Assembly: GCA_031550755.1 (NCBI GenBank)
Contig: JAVBOJ010000082.1
Location: 1 to 11,476 of the forward strand
DNA length: 11,476 bases
Reading direction: 5' to 3'
From: JAVBOJ01 sp031550755
GTDB lineage: Bacteria > Bacillota > Clostridia > Oscillospirales > UBA929
In this document: in pieces, positions 1-6,954 of the stretch
Layout: each line of letters starts with the position of its first letter
How positions within the stretch are numbered: position 1 is the stretch's first letter
The notes under the pieces: model-generated
What the model was told of the DNA's origin: nothing
The model's input: only the letters and a program-made list of their open reading frames with translations
Database searches by the model: none
Position numbers and translations under genes: made by a program

Positions 1-917
1 GTATCCGTCAGGGCGATGCCGGCCTTGGCTTCCAAAATGGCGGTCCGCGCGCAACCGATCAAATCGGAGGAGACGACGTCCTAGTCTCTGTAGCCCATGA
101 TGCCCTTGAGGGGGCCGTCGGCGGCCTTTTTGATGACGGCGCAGATCTCTTCGTACTTGGCGGGCTTTTTGAGGGTGACGGTCAGGTCAACCACCGAAAC
201 GTCCAGCGTGGGCACGCGGAACGCCATGCCGGTCAGCTTGCCGTTGAGCTCGGGGATGACCTTGCCGACGGCCTTGGCGGCGCCGGTGGACGACGGGATG
301 ATGTTGCCGGCGGCGGCGCGGCCGCCGCGCCAGTCTTTTTTGGACGCGCCGTCCACGGTCAGCTGGGTGGCGGTGGTAGCGTGCACGGTGGTCATGAGAC
401 CCTCGCTGATGCCGAAATTGTCGTTGATGATTTTGGCGAGGGGCGCCAGGCAGTTGGTGGTGCAGGAGGCGTTGGAGACAAAGGTCATGTCGGGCGTGTA
501 TTTATCGAGGTTGACGCCGCAGACGAACATGGGGGTGTCATCCTTGGACGGGCCGGTGTAGACTACTTTTTTCGCGCCGGCGTCGATATGCGCCTGGGCT
601 TTGTCTTTTGAGTGGAAGATGCCGGTGGCGTCCACGACGTACTCGACGCCGACCTTGCCCCACGGAATGTTGGCGGGATCCTTTTCGGCGTAGAAGAGGA
701 TCTTCTTGCCGTCAACGGTGATCGAGTTTTCGTCATAGGAAATCTCGCCGTCAAAGCGGCCGTGCACCGTGTCATACCGGAGCATATAGGCCATATAATC
801 GGGGGACATGAAGGGGTCGTTGATGGCGACGAACTCATACTTGGGGTTTTTGACGCCGGCGCGGAAAACCAGACGGCCGATGCGGCCGAAACCGTTGATA
901 CCGATTTTGATGCTCAT
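1..917 (-). CDS. gap: Glyceraldehyde-3-phosphate dehydrogenase, type I, interrupted by in-frame TAG and cut by the window edge
   Basis: Cytosolic glycolytic enzyme that converts glyceraldehyde 3-phosphate, NAD+ and phosphate to 1,3-bisphosphoglycerate. The Rossmann motif INGFGRIGRLVF is at residues 7-18, INDPF with the NAD-selecting Asp34 follows, the active site SNASCTTNC has Cys152, and the partner His179 is in TTVHATT. The protein resembles the E. coli GapA/eukaryotic class. The start at 917 is preceded by AAGGAGG (928-934) with a 10-nt gap. Reading ends after 278 residues (...GIMGYRD) at TAG 81-83, against about 330-340 for the family. The same frame continues beyond the stop as DVVSSDLIGCARTAI..., which matches the GAPDH segment normally following GYTED, up to the window edge. 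A 278-residue product would lack the C-terminal part of the catalytic domain and is unlikely to be a normal enzyme. Recent nonsense mutation, consensus error and UAG readthrough are all possible. The family call is certain; functional status is open. Confidence 0.93.
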
Positions 918-951
918 GTGAATCGTTCCTCCTTAACATAATCTGCTGGAT

Positions 952-980
952 ATTATACCTCATTCCCCCCCTTGTTACAA
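952..980 (-). promoter_or_regulatory. SigA-type promoter of the GAPDH gene
   Basis: On the minus strand TTGTAA (975-980) and TATAAT (952-957) are separated by exactly 17 nt. The -10 hexamer is a perfect match. Transcription would start near 945, leaving a leader of about 28 nt that includes the AAGGAGG ribosome binding site. This is inferred from sequence only. Confidence 0.75.
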
Positions 981-983
981 GGG
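969..983. promoter_or_regulatory. Perfect palindrome over the GAPDH -35 box (candidate operator)
   Basis: CCCTTGTTACAAGGG is a perfect inverted repeat with 7-bp arms around one central base. It covers the whole -35 hexamer (975-980) of the GAPDH promoter. The one-base centre makes an RNA hairpin terminator unlikely, so a dimeric DNA-binding protein is the simpler reading. The TTGTnACAA core has some similarity to half-sites of redox regulators of the Rex type, but it does not match the Rex consensus. The regulator is unknown. Confidence 0.45.
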
Positions 984-1136
984 TTTTTCCGAAGAGATTG
1001 AGAATATTTTGTCACAGGACAACCAACTCGGGCGAACGGCCATTCGTAATTTTTTGAAGATTTGGATATTTTTGTTTATTATGTTGCAAAAAGCAGAGGT
1101 TTTACCTTAATAAAGCAATAAAATCGCAAAAAAATC

Positions 1137-1165
1137 TTGAAAAAATCCATCTTTCGGGATATAAT
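1137..1165 (+). promoter_or_regulatory. SigA-type promoter of the kinase-like/PHP/CoA-transferase group
   Basis: TTGAAA (1137-1142), a 17-nt spacer and a perfect TATAAT (1160-1165) lie in an AT-rich stretch just upstream of the kinase-like gene. Predicted transcription starts near 1172, about 27 nt before the ATG at 1199. Together with the GAPDH promoter it makes the 918-1198 gap a divergent promoter region. The part between the two promoters (about 981-1136) is AT-rich with no gene. Confidence 0.75.
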
Positions 1166-1197
1166 AAGCGCCGATACCATAAATTGTGGAGGGCGCG

Positions 1198-1239
1198 GAT
1201 GGAACAGATCCAATTTGACCCCGCCGTGATGGAACAGAT
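1198..1239 (+). repeat. 12-bp direct repeat duplicating the start region of the kinase-like gene
   Basis: GATGGAACAGAT occurs at 1198-1209 and again at 1228-1239, exactly 30 nt (10 codons) apart. The protein therefore begins MEQIQFDPAV then MEQMPIPLLL. Only the first ATG has a ribosome binding site (GGAGGG, 1188-1193), so it is taken as the start. Confidence 0.6.
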
Positions 1240-2335
1240 GCCCATACCCCTGCTGCTTGCCTCGGGAGACATCGTCTCCGCTTCCAACACGGCCGCCGCG
1301 CGGATGTTCGGATCCTTTCCGGACGGACGTTCGCTGCGCTCTCTTTTCCCGCCGCGGCAGGCTTCGGCGCTGCTGGTGGCGGCTCAGTCGGGGCTTCCGT
1401 CGGCCATTCGCGGCTGGGAAATCGCCGGCAGACCGTACACCGTACAGGTCATCCTGATGGAACGGGACGCCCGGTTTATGCTGGCGTTTTATCCCGAGCC
1501 GGAGGAGGACAACCTCTTCTCCACCCGCATGATGGGCGCGTTGGGCCGCGAGCTGCGGCCGCCGCTGACCCTCATGATGGCCACGCTGGGGCTGTTGTCG
1601 GCGCGTCTGCCGGAGGAAGACCCCAAGGCCGCCCATTATATGACGTCGCTGCTGCAAAGCTCCTTCCGGCTGCTGCGCCGGGCCGGCAATTTTACCGACC
1701 TGTCGCTGTATTTGCAGGGGGAAATCGTGCTGTCCCTTCAGGAGGCCGACTTTACCGAGTTTGTCTGCACCCATCTGGGCGCGGCGCGGGATTATATCGA
1801 GGCCAAGGGCGTCTCGCTGGCGTTTGAAACCACCGAGCCCTCCCTGCGCTTTGCCTTCGATGCCGATAAAATTGAGCGGATGCTCTTGAATCTGTTGGCT
1901 TTCGCCCTTTCCCGCGCCGGGGACGGTGATAAAATCACCGTGTCGGTCTCGGCGGCCGAGGACGCGGCGTTTTTAAAGGTGCGTTTTTCCGGCGGGGAGA
2001 TCCCGCCCGAGCAGCTCCGTTCGCTGTTTGACGCCTACGGCGAGCTCCGCCCCGGCGACGGGCAGGGCCTGGAGCTTGAGCTGCCGCTGGCCCGCGCCAT
2101 TGCGACGCTGCACGGCGGCTCGATTATCCTCTCCTCCGGCGAGGGGCAGGGCGCGTCGGTCACCGTCTCGCTGCCGCGCGCCAAGCCGGACGCCAACCTG
2201 CTTCGTGACAAGGGAATCGCCTATGACTACGCCGGGCATTTTTCCCATGTCATGCTGGAATTTTCCGACGCGCTGCCGGCCGGCTGCCCTCTCTATCAGT
2301 CCCGCAAAAACGCCGCCCAGCCCTCCGGAGGTTGA
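1199..2335 (+). CDS. PAS/histidine-kinase-like protein with degenerate catalytic residues (probable pseudokinase)
   Basis: A 378-residue protein without signal peptide or membrane segment, so probably cytoplasmic. Residues about 5-95 look like a PAS sensor domain (PLLLASGDIVSASNTAAARMFG). Residues 110-170 resemble a HisKA dimerisation domain, and 215-327 a HATPase_c domain. The H-box reads GRELRPPLT, with Arg117 where SHELRTPL has its phosphorylated His. The N-box reads NLLAFALSR, with Phe235 for the Mg-binding Asn. The DxGxG box reads SGGEIPPEQL, with Ser264 for the ADP-contacting Asp. The G2 region GQGLELEL...HGG is partly kept. These losses suggest a signalling or scaffold role rather than phosphotransfer, though that is inference. 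A tail of about 50 residues follows the ATPase fold. An upstream TTG at 1184 would give MWRAR, but GGAGGG five nt before the ATG at 1199 supports the later start. It is the first gene of the group, 5 nt before the PHP gene. Confidence 0.78.
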   Translation: MEQIQFDPAVMEQMPIPLLLASGDIVSASNTAAARMFGSFPDGRSLRSLFPPRQASALLVAAQSGLPSAIRGWEIAGRPYTVQVILMERDARFMLAFYPEPEEDNLFSTRMMGALGRELRPPLTLMMATLGLLSARLPEEDPKAAHYMTSLLQSSFRLLRRAGNFTDLSLYLQGEIVLSLQEADFTEFVCTHLGAARDYIEAKGVSLAFETTEPSLRFAFDADKIERMLLNLLAFALSRAGDGDKITVSVSAAEDAAFLKVRFSGGEIPPEQLRSLFDAYGELRPGDGQGLELELPLARAIATLHGGSIILSSGEGQGASVTVSLPRAKPDANLLRDKGIAYDYAGHFSHVMLEFSDALPAGCPLYQSRKNAAQPSGG

Positions 2336-2340
2336 TCGTC

Positions 2341-3123
2341 ATGTTTCTGGCCGATTATCACACCCATTCGAATTTTTCCTTCGACGGCAAGGACGACCTC
2401 GCCGCGCTGTGTCAGGCGGCGCTGTCGCGCGGGCTTCTTGAGCTGTGCGTCACCGACCATTTCGACAGCGTCAGCGGCTTTGACCCCGCGCCGCGTCAGG
2501 CGGCGCTTTGCGAGGCGCGCGAGCGCTTTGCCGGGCGGCTGCGGCTGCTTTTCGGCGTGGAGTTGGGCGAATACACCCAGATTCCGGATAGGGCCGACGC
2601 GCTGCTGGCGTCGTCCGCCTTCGACTTTGTGCTGGGCTCCTATCACAATCTGGCCGGCGAAGAGGATTTTTACTGTCTCGACTACCCCGATATCCAGACC
2701 TGCCGGGGCTATCTTGACCGGTATTTTGACGAGGTGCGCGTTCTTTGTGAACGCGCGCCTTTTCACGCGCTGGGGCACCTGACCTATCCCCTGCGGTACA
2801 TGACCGGGAGGGGCGGACACGCCATCGACCCGATGGACTGGGAGGGCCCCGTCCGGGCCATTTTCCGGCGGTTGGTCGAGGCGGGGCGGGGGCTTGAGCT
2901 CAACGTCTCCGGCCTGCGCACCGGCGGCATCCTCATGCCCGACGCGCCGCTGCTGCGGTTCTACCGCGCCTGCGGCGGGGAGCTCGTCACCGTCGGCTCC
3001 GACGCCCACAGGGCCGCCGACATCGGCGCCGGCATCGCGGAGGGATATGCCGTCCTGCGCGACTGCGGGTTTGCGTATGTCACGACGTTTTGCGAGGGAG
3101 AGCCGTCGTTTGTGAGGCTGTAA
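2341..3123 (+). CDS. PHP-domain phosphatase, histidinol-phosphatase (HisJ/HisK) type
   Basis: A 260-residue protein of the PHP family. The trinuclear metal-site ligands are all visible: DYHTH (Asp5, His7, His9), TDHFD (Asp39, His40), GVELGEY (Glu74), GSYHNL (His102), GHLTYP (His146) and GSDAH (Asp221, His223). Length and motif order fit histidinol-phosphatase, which hydrolyses L-histidinol phosphate to histidinol in histidine synthesis. No other his gene is present, so another small phosphate ester is possible. The start at 2341 has GGAGG (2327-2331) nine nt upstream, better than the in-frame TTG at 2332. The kinase-like gene stops 5 nt before, implying co-transcription and probably translational coupling. 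The PHP fold is very well supported; the substrate is only likely. Confidence 0.85.
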   Translation: MFLADYHTHSNFSFDGKDDLAALCQAALSRGLLELCVTDHFDSVSGFDPAPRQAALCEARERFAGRLRLLFGVELGEYTQIPDRADALLASSAFDFVLGSYHNLAGEEDFYCLDYPDIQTCRGYLDRYFDEVRVLCERAPFHALGHLTYPLRYMTGRGGHAIDPMDWEGPVRAIFRRLVEAGRGLELNVSGLRTGGILMPDAPLLRFYRACGGELVTVGSDAHRAADIGAGIAEGYAVLRDCGFAYVTTFCEGEPSFVRL

Positions 3124-3208
3124 ACGTTTCGGCTTTCAACACATAAGTAAGATGGGGAAAGAGCCACCGGAAGATGGATGAACAGTAAATAGTGAACGGA
3201 GGGATCCC

Positions 3209-4720
3209 ATGTTCCAAATCATGTCCGCGCGCGAGGCGGTGGCGCGCATCCCGGACGGGGCGTGCGTCGCCATCAATTCATTTTTGACGCTGGCCAATCC
3301 CGACGCGCTGCACGCGGCGCTGGCCGAGCGGTACGCCGAGACCGGCCATCCGGGCCAGTTGGAGATTTTCTGCGCGGCGGGCTTCGGCGGCTGGCGGGAC
3401 GATCTGTTCGCCGACCGGTATATCAAGCTGGGCGCGGCGCGCAAGGTGGTGGCCAGCCATTTCACCAGTATGCCGGCCACGTTGCAAAAAATCAAGGAAG
3501 ACGCCATCGAGGGCTATTGTCTGCCGCTGGGGGTGCTGTCCCACGCCATCCGGGCGGCGGCCGCCGGGCGCCGCACCTATCTCTCGACCATCGGGCTCAA
3601 TATTTTCGTCGATCCACGGCTGGACGGGCCGGCGCTCAACGCCATTTCCCGGGAAGAGATGGTGCGCCGCATCACGGTGGACGGCGAGGAAATGCTGCAA
3701 TACAAGACTCCGCGGGTGGACGTGGCCTTTATCAAGGGCACGACGGTCGATCCCGCCGGTAATATTTCGTTTGAAAACGAAAACGTCACGGTGGACGCGC
3801 TGGCGCTGTGTCAGGCCGCCAAAAACAACGGGGGGCAAGTCCTCGTGCAGGTTGAGCGGGTCAGCCATGTCTTCGCCCGCCCGCGCAGCGTCATCGTGCC
3901 GGGCTGCCTGGTGGACGCCGTGGTGGTCTGCGAGGAGCTGCCCGACGTGCAAAAAGCCAATCCCGTGCTGTCGGGCGATATCCATGTGCCGCCGACCCAG
4001 ATGGACTACTGGATGGGCAAGCTGTCCCCCTCCGGCAAGCGGGGCGAAGCCAGTCCCGACCGCACCGCCGATATTATCGGGCGGCGCGCGGCGCGCGAGC
4101 TGTCTCCCGGCGACGTGGTCAACATCGGCATTGGGATGCCCGAAACGGTGGGCAAATATGCCTCCCGGCTGGGCATTTTAAAGGATATCACCCTGACGGT
4201 GGAGGCCGGCGGCGTGGGCGGGCTGCCGGCGCCCGGCGTCTCCTTCGGCGCGACCATCGGCTCGGATATGATCTGCGACATGGCGTCCCAGTTCGACTTG
4301 TACGACGGCGGCGGGCTGCATATCTGCTTTATGGGCGGGCTGGAGGCCGACCGCCACGGCAACGTCAACTCCCACCGGCTGGCCGATACCTTCACCGGCA
4401 TCGGCGGCTTTGCCAACATCACCGCCGCCACCAAAACCGTGGTGTTTTGTATGAGCTTCACCACCCGGGGTCTGCTGACCGGGCAGGAGGGCGACCGGGT
4501 GAACATCGTGCGGGAGGGCTCGGTGAAAAAATTCAAAAACGAGATCACCGCCGTCAGCTTCTCGGCGCAAAACGCCCTCAAAAACGGCCAGCGGGTGCTG
4601 TATGTCACCGAGCGCTGCGTCTTTGTCCTGACGCCGCAAGGGCTTACGCTGCTGGAGGTCTATCCCGGCATCGACCGGAAAACCCAGATTGAGGAGCTGC
4701 TCGACTTCGAGCTTGTATGA
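3209..4720 (+). CDS. Fused alpha/beta acyl-CoA:acetate CoA-transferase (propionate CoA-transferase/YdiF-like)
   Basis: A 503-residue family I CoA-transferase with both halves in one chain. Residues 1-270 form the alpha-like half (GTTVDPAGNISFENENV, VQVERVSH). Residues 285-503 form the beta-like half (NIGIGMPETV, then TVEAGGVGGLPAPGVSFGA, YDGGGLHICFMGGLEADRHG, YVTERCVFVL). Glu332 in VEAGG sits where propionate CoA-transferase and YdiF carry the catalytic Glu that forms the glutamyl-CoA thioester. These enzymes move CoA between short-chain acyl-CoA and acetate or propionate in fermentation; the exact acids cannot be told from sequence. It is some 15-20 residues shorter than Pct, mostly at the C-terminus. 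The start has GGAGGG (3198-3203) five nt upstream. The 85-nt gap after the PHP gene shows neither a terminator nor a convincing promoter, so it may share the upstream transcript. Confidence 0.9.
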   Translation: MFQIMSAREAVARIPDGACVAINSFLTLANPDALHAALAERYAETGHPGQLEIFCAAGFGGWRDDLFADRYIKLGAARKVVASHFTSMPATLQKIKEDAIEGYCLPLGVLSHAIRAAAAGRRTYLSTIGLNIFVDPRLDGPALNAISREEMVRRITVDGEEMLQYKTPRVDVAFIKGTTVDPAGNISFENENVTVDALALCQAAKNNGGQVLVQVERVSHVFARPRSVIVPGCLVDAVVVCEELPDVQKANPVLSGDIHVPPTQMDYWMGKLSPSGKRGEASPDRTADIIGRRAARELSPGDVVNIGIGMPETVGKYASRLGILKDITLTVEAGGVGGLPAPGVSFGATIGSDMICDMASQFDLYDGGGLHICFMGGLEADRHGNVNSHRLADTFTGIGGFANITAATKTVVFCMSFTTRGLLTGQEGDRVNIVREGSVKKFKNEITAVSFSAQNALKNGQRVLYVTERCVFVLTPQGLTLLEVYPGIDRKTQIEELLDFELV

Positions 4721-4751
4721 GAGCCCCGCCGCGGCGACGTCAACTTGCCAT

Positions 4752-4795
4752 AAAAAAGACCCCCGGAGTCGGTTTTCACCGGCCCCGGGGGTCTT
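4752..4795 (-). terminator. Intrinsic terminator of the sugar-transport operon
   Basis: The arms AAGACCCCCGG (4756-4766) and CCGGGGGTCTT (4785-4795) pair perfectly over 11 bp. An inner CGGT/ACCG stem (4770-4773 with 4778-4781) closes a TTTC loop. On the minus strand the hairpin is followed by a run of six T (4752-4757), 12 nt after the SBP-B stop codon. In the plus direction the run is only TCTTGT, so termination of the convergent CoA-transferase transcript would be weaker but possible. It fills most of the 87-nt convergent gap. Confidence 0.9.
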
Positions 4796-4807
4796 GTGGA
4801 GGAAATC

Positions 4808-6067
4808 TTACTTTTTGATCAGGGTCTGCACGAGGTCAAACAGCTTCTGGCCGCCCTGCGCGGGGGTGGTCTGGCCGAAGGAGACTTCCTGGCAGATGGT
4901 CTTCAGGGTGTTGTTGAACTCCTGATCGTTGGGCAGGTTGGGATCCATGGGCAGGGTGACCTTGGTGACGCGGGCGTAGAAGTCATAGATCTGTTGGTCG
5001 GTGGCGTTGGCGGTTGCCTTGATGGCCTCGCGAACCTTGGAGTTGCTGGAGATGCCGCGGTCGTTGCCGAGAATCTTGCCGACCTCGGGATCATTGACGA
5101 AGAAGTTGATGAAGGTCACGGCGGCGTCAATGTTTTTGGACTTGGAGTTGACGCACATGTACTGGCTGGGCTGAATCCACGCGCCGTTGCCCGCGCCGGA
5201 CGGCAGCATCATGACGCCGATTTCATCGGTCATCGCGCCCTGATAGGTGCCGACCTGGTTGGACCAAATGAGGGTGATGCAGGTTTTGCCGGCCACGAAG
5301 ATGGAGCTGTCGGCCGCGGTTTCGGCATAGGAGGCCGAGAGCTCGGCGCCGGGGATGTAACCATTGGCGCGGTAGCCTTCCCACAGGTCAATCCACTTGG
5401 TGGCGGCTTCGGCGGTCATCTGGGAAGCGCCGTCGCGATAAATGGGGGTGCCGTTCTGGCGCATGAAATAACCGAGATAGTTGCTCTGGTTGCAGCTGTT
5501 GTCGGTCATGGGGAACACGCCCTCGGGCAGTTTGTCCTTGATGGAGGCGAGATAGGCGTCCAGCTCATCCCAGCTCATATCGGTGGGCAGGGGGGCGCCG
5601 GCGGCCTCAAGGATGGTTTTGTTGTAGACGAGGCAGAGGGCGTTGGTGCCGAGGCAGACGCCGTAAAGGTTGCCGTTCTGCGAACCGATTTCCAGCACGT
5701 CTTTGTCAAAATCGTTGAGGTTGAGCAGGCCGCCCTTGTAGGAGTTGAGGTTGAGCAGGGCATCCTTGGCGACATAGTCGGGATAGTTGCCGCCGAACTG
5801 GATGACGTCGGGCGCGGTGCCGCCGGCCACCTGGGTGGCGAGCTTATCCCAGTAGGTATCGGAGCCCATGTACTCGGGGTTGACCTTGATGTCCGGATAG
5901 GCTTTTTCAAACAGATCGATGGCGGCGAGGGTTTTCTCGTGGCGGGCGTCTCCGCCCCACCAGACGATGCGGATTTCTCCGGACGGGCCCTTGGGTTTGG
6001 CGTTGCAAGCGGTGAAGAGAGCCAGCAGCATCAGCACGGACAGCGCGAGACATACGAACCTTTTCAT
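4808..6067 (-). CDS. Sugar ABC transporter substrate-binding lipoprotein (SBP-B)
   Basis: A 419-residue extracellular solute-binding protein, family 1 (CUT1 type). The N-terminus is a lipoprotein signal: MKRF, a hydrophobic stretch, then LFTAC with the lipidated Cys21, followed by a short Lys/Gly/Ser linker. The mature part opens with IRIVWWGGDARHEKTLAAID and contains APDVIQFGGNYPDY, typical of the first lobe of these clamshell binding proteins, which deliver oligosaccharides to the membrane permeases. The start has AGGAGG (6075-6080) seven nt upstream. It is the last gene of the operon, 40 nt after permease 2, and ends 12 nt before the terminator. It appears distantly paralogous to SBP-A at the operon's other end (shared WWG..RH..TLA.IDL start and EEV/QEV-FGQ-TP near the C-terminus). 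The ligand is not readable from sequence. Confidence 0.92.
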   Translation of the reverse strand: MKRFVCLALSVLMLLALFTACNAKPKGPSGEIRIVWWGGDARHEKTLAAIDLFEKAYPDIKVNPEYMGSDTYWDKLATQVAGGTAPDVIQFGGNYPDYVAKDALLNLNSYKGGLLNLNDFDKDVLEIGSQNGNLYGVCLGTNALCLVYNKTILEAAGAPLPTDMSWDELDAYLASIKDKLPEGVFPMTDNSCNQSNYLGYFMRQNGTPIYRDGASQMTAEAATKWIDLWEGYRANGYIPGAELSASYAETAADSSIFVAGKTCITLIWSNQVGTYQGAMTDEIGVMMLPSGAGNGAWIQPSQYMCVNSKSKNIDAAVTFINFFVNDPEVGKILGNDRGISSNSKVREAIKATANATDQQIYDFYARVTKVTLPMDPNLPNDQEFNNTLKTICQEVSFGQTTPAQGGQKLFDLVQTLIKK

Positions 6068-6098
6068 GCCTTTTCCTCCTGAATATTTGTTTATTACA

Positions 6099-6116
6099 AA
6101 GGGGTTTTTACCCCTT
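6099..6116 (-). promoter_or_regulatory. Intercistronic hairpin spanning the permease 2 stop codon
   Basis: The minus strand reads AAGGGGT, AAAA, ACCCCTT: a 7-bp stem with a 4-nt loop that includes the TAA stop (6108-6110) of permease 2. It is followed by TTGTAAT, only a weak T-run. It could act as a partial terminator or as an mRNA 3'-end stabiliser that sets SBP-B level relative to the permeases. The role is inference. Confidence 0.45.
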
Positions 6117-6950
6117 CATACCGGTGGTGGAAATGCCCTGTACAAAGTATTTTTGCAGGGAGAAAAACAAAATAAAGCAGGGGATGAGGGAGACGACCGA
6201 CATGGCGAACATCGGCCCCCACGACGATTCGCCGGTGGAGTCCATGAACATGCGCAGCCCCAGCGGGACGGTGTAGGCCTTGGGCGTGTTGATATAGAGG
6301 AGCTGCTTGAAGAAATCGTCCCATGTCCAGAGGAAGGAGAACAGCGCAGTGGTGACCATGGCGGGCACCGACAGCGGCATGATGATGTGGAAAAATACCC
6401 GCACCTGACCGCAGCCCTCGATGGTGGCGGCCTCGTCGAGATCCTTGGGCAGTCCCCGGATGAACTGCACCAGCAAGAAGACGAAAAACGCCTCGGTGGC
6501 GAACAGCTTGGGAATGACCAGCGGCAGGTAGGTGTTGACCCAGTCGAAGGTGTTGAACATAACGTATTGCGGGACGGTGGTGACATGGGTGGGCAGCATG
6601 ATGGAGAGCATCATAATGCCGAACCACAGCCCCTTGAGGGCGAACTTGAGCCGGCCGAACGCGTAGGCGGCCATGGTGCAGGAGGCGACGTTAAACACGA
6701 CGCACAGCCCGCAGACGGTCAGCGAGTTTAGGATAAACGTGCTGAAGTGGATCCGCCCGACGCCGGCCCAGCCCTTGATATAATGCTCAAAGGTGACTGC
6801 CTTGGGGATGAGGCTGGTGTCGGAAAAGATCATGTTGCCGGCCTTGAGCGAGCTCATGACGAGCCACGCCACCGGATAGAGCATCAGCAGTCCGACGGCG
6901 ATAATAATCAGGTGAGAGACTGTGCGGCCCAGAAATTTTCTTTTCACCAT
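6108..6950 (-). CDS. Carbohydrate ABC transporter permease, MalG-type
   Basis: A 280-residue inner-membrane permease of the CUT1 family. About six hydrophobic segments are visible; the first spans residues 12-33 (VSHLIIIAVGLLMLYPVAWL). The cytoplasmic coupling motif LDEAATIEGCGQ (Glu173, Gly179) lies before FFHIIMPLSVPA, the standard EAA loop that docks to the ATPase. The C-terminus GISTTGMKG is typical of MalG-like partners. The start at 6950 lies 4 nt after the permease 1 stop, and the ribosome binding site is poor, so translational coupling is likely. With permease 1 it would form the heterodimeric channel. No ATPase gene accompanies it, so the pair probably uses a shared MsmX/MsmK-type ATPase, as known for many Firmicute oligosaccharide importers. 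Confidence 0.93.
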   Translation of the reverse strand: MVKRKFLGRTVSHLIIIAVGLLMLYPVAWLVMSSLKAGNMIFSDTSLIPKAVTFEHYIKGWAGVGRIHFSTFILNSLTVCGLCVVFNVASCTMAAYAFGRLKFALKGLWFGIMMLSIMLPTHVTTVPQYVMFNTFDWVNTYLPLVIPKLFATEAFFVFLLVQFIRGLPKDLDEAATIEGCGQVRVFFHIIMPLSVPAMVTTALFSFLWTWDDFFKQLLYINTPKAYTVPLGLRMFMDSTGESSWGPMFAMSVVSLIPCFILFFSLQKYFVQGISTTGMKG

Positions 6951-6954
6951 CGCC

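Noticed and set aside
969..990. Palindrome plus T-run as a terminator on the plus strand
   Set aside because: The repeat has a one-base centre, so a real RNA loop leaves only about 3 GC pairs, and no gene ends upstream on that strand.
1009..1022. TTGTC/GACAA inverted repeat upstream of the GAPDH promoter
   Set aside because: Arms of only 5 bp with a 4-nt spacer are expected by chance in this AT-rich stretch.
3124..3208. Separate promoter for the CoA-transferase (TAAGAT near 3149)
   Set aside because: The -35 position reads CGTTTC, too far from consensus, and no terminator separates it from the PHP gene.
4796..6082. Long plus-strand open frame (428 codons) antisense to SBP-B
   Set aside because: It mirrors SBP-B codon bias, has Gly/Val/Ala-rich low-complexity composition and no known motif. 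The opposite strand encodes an obvious lipoprotein.
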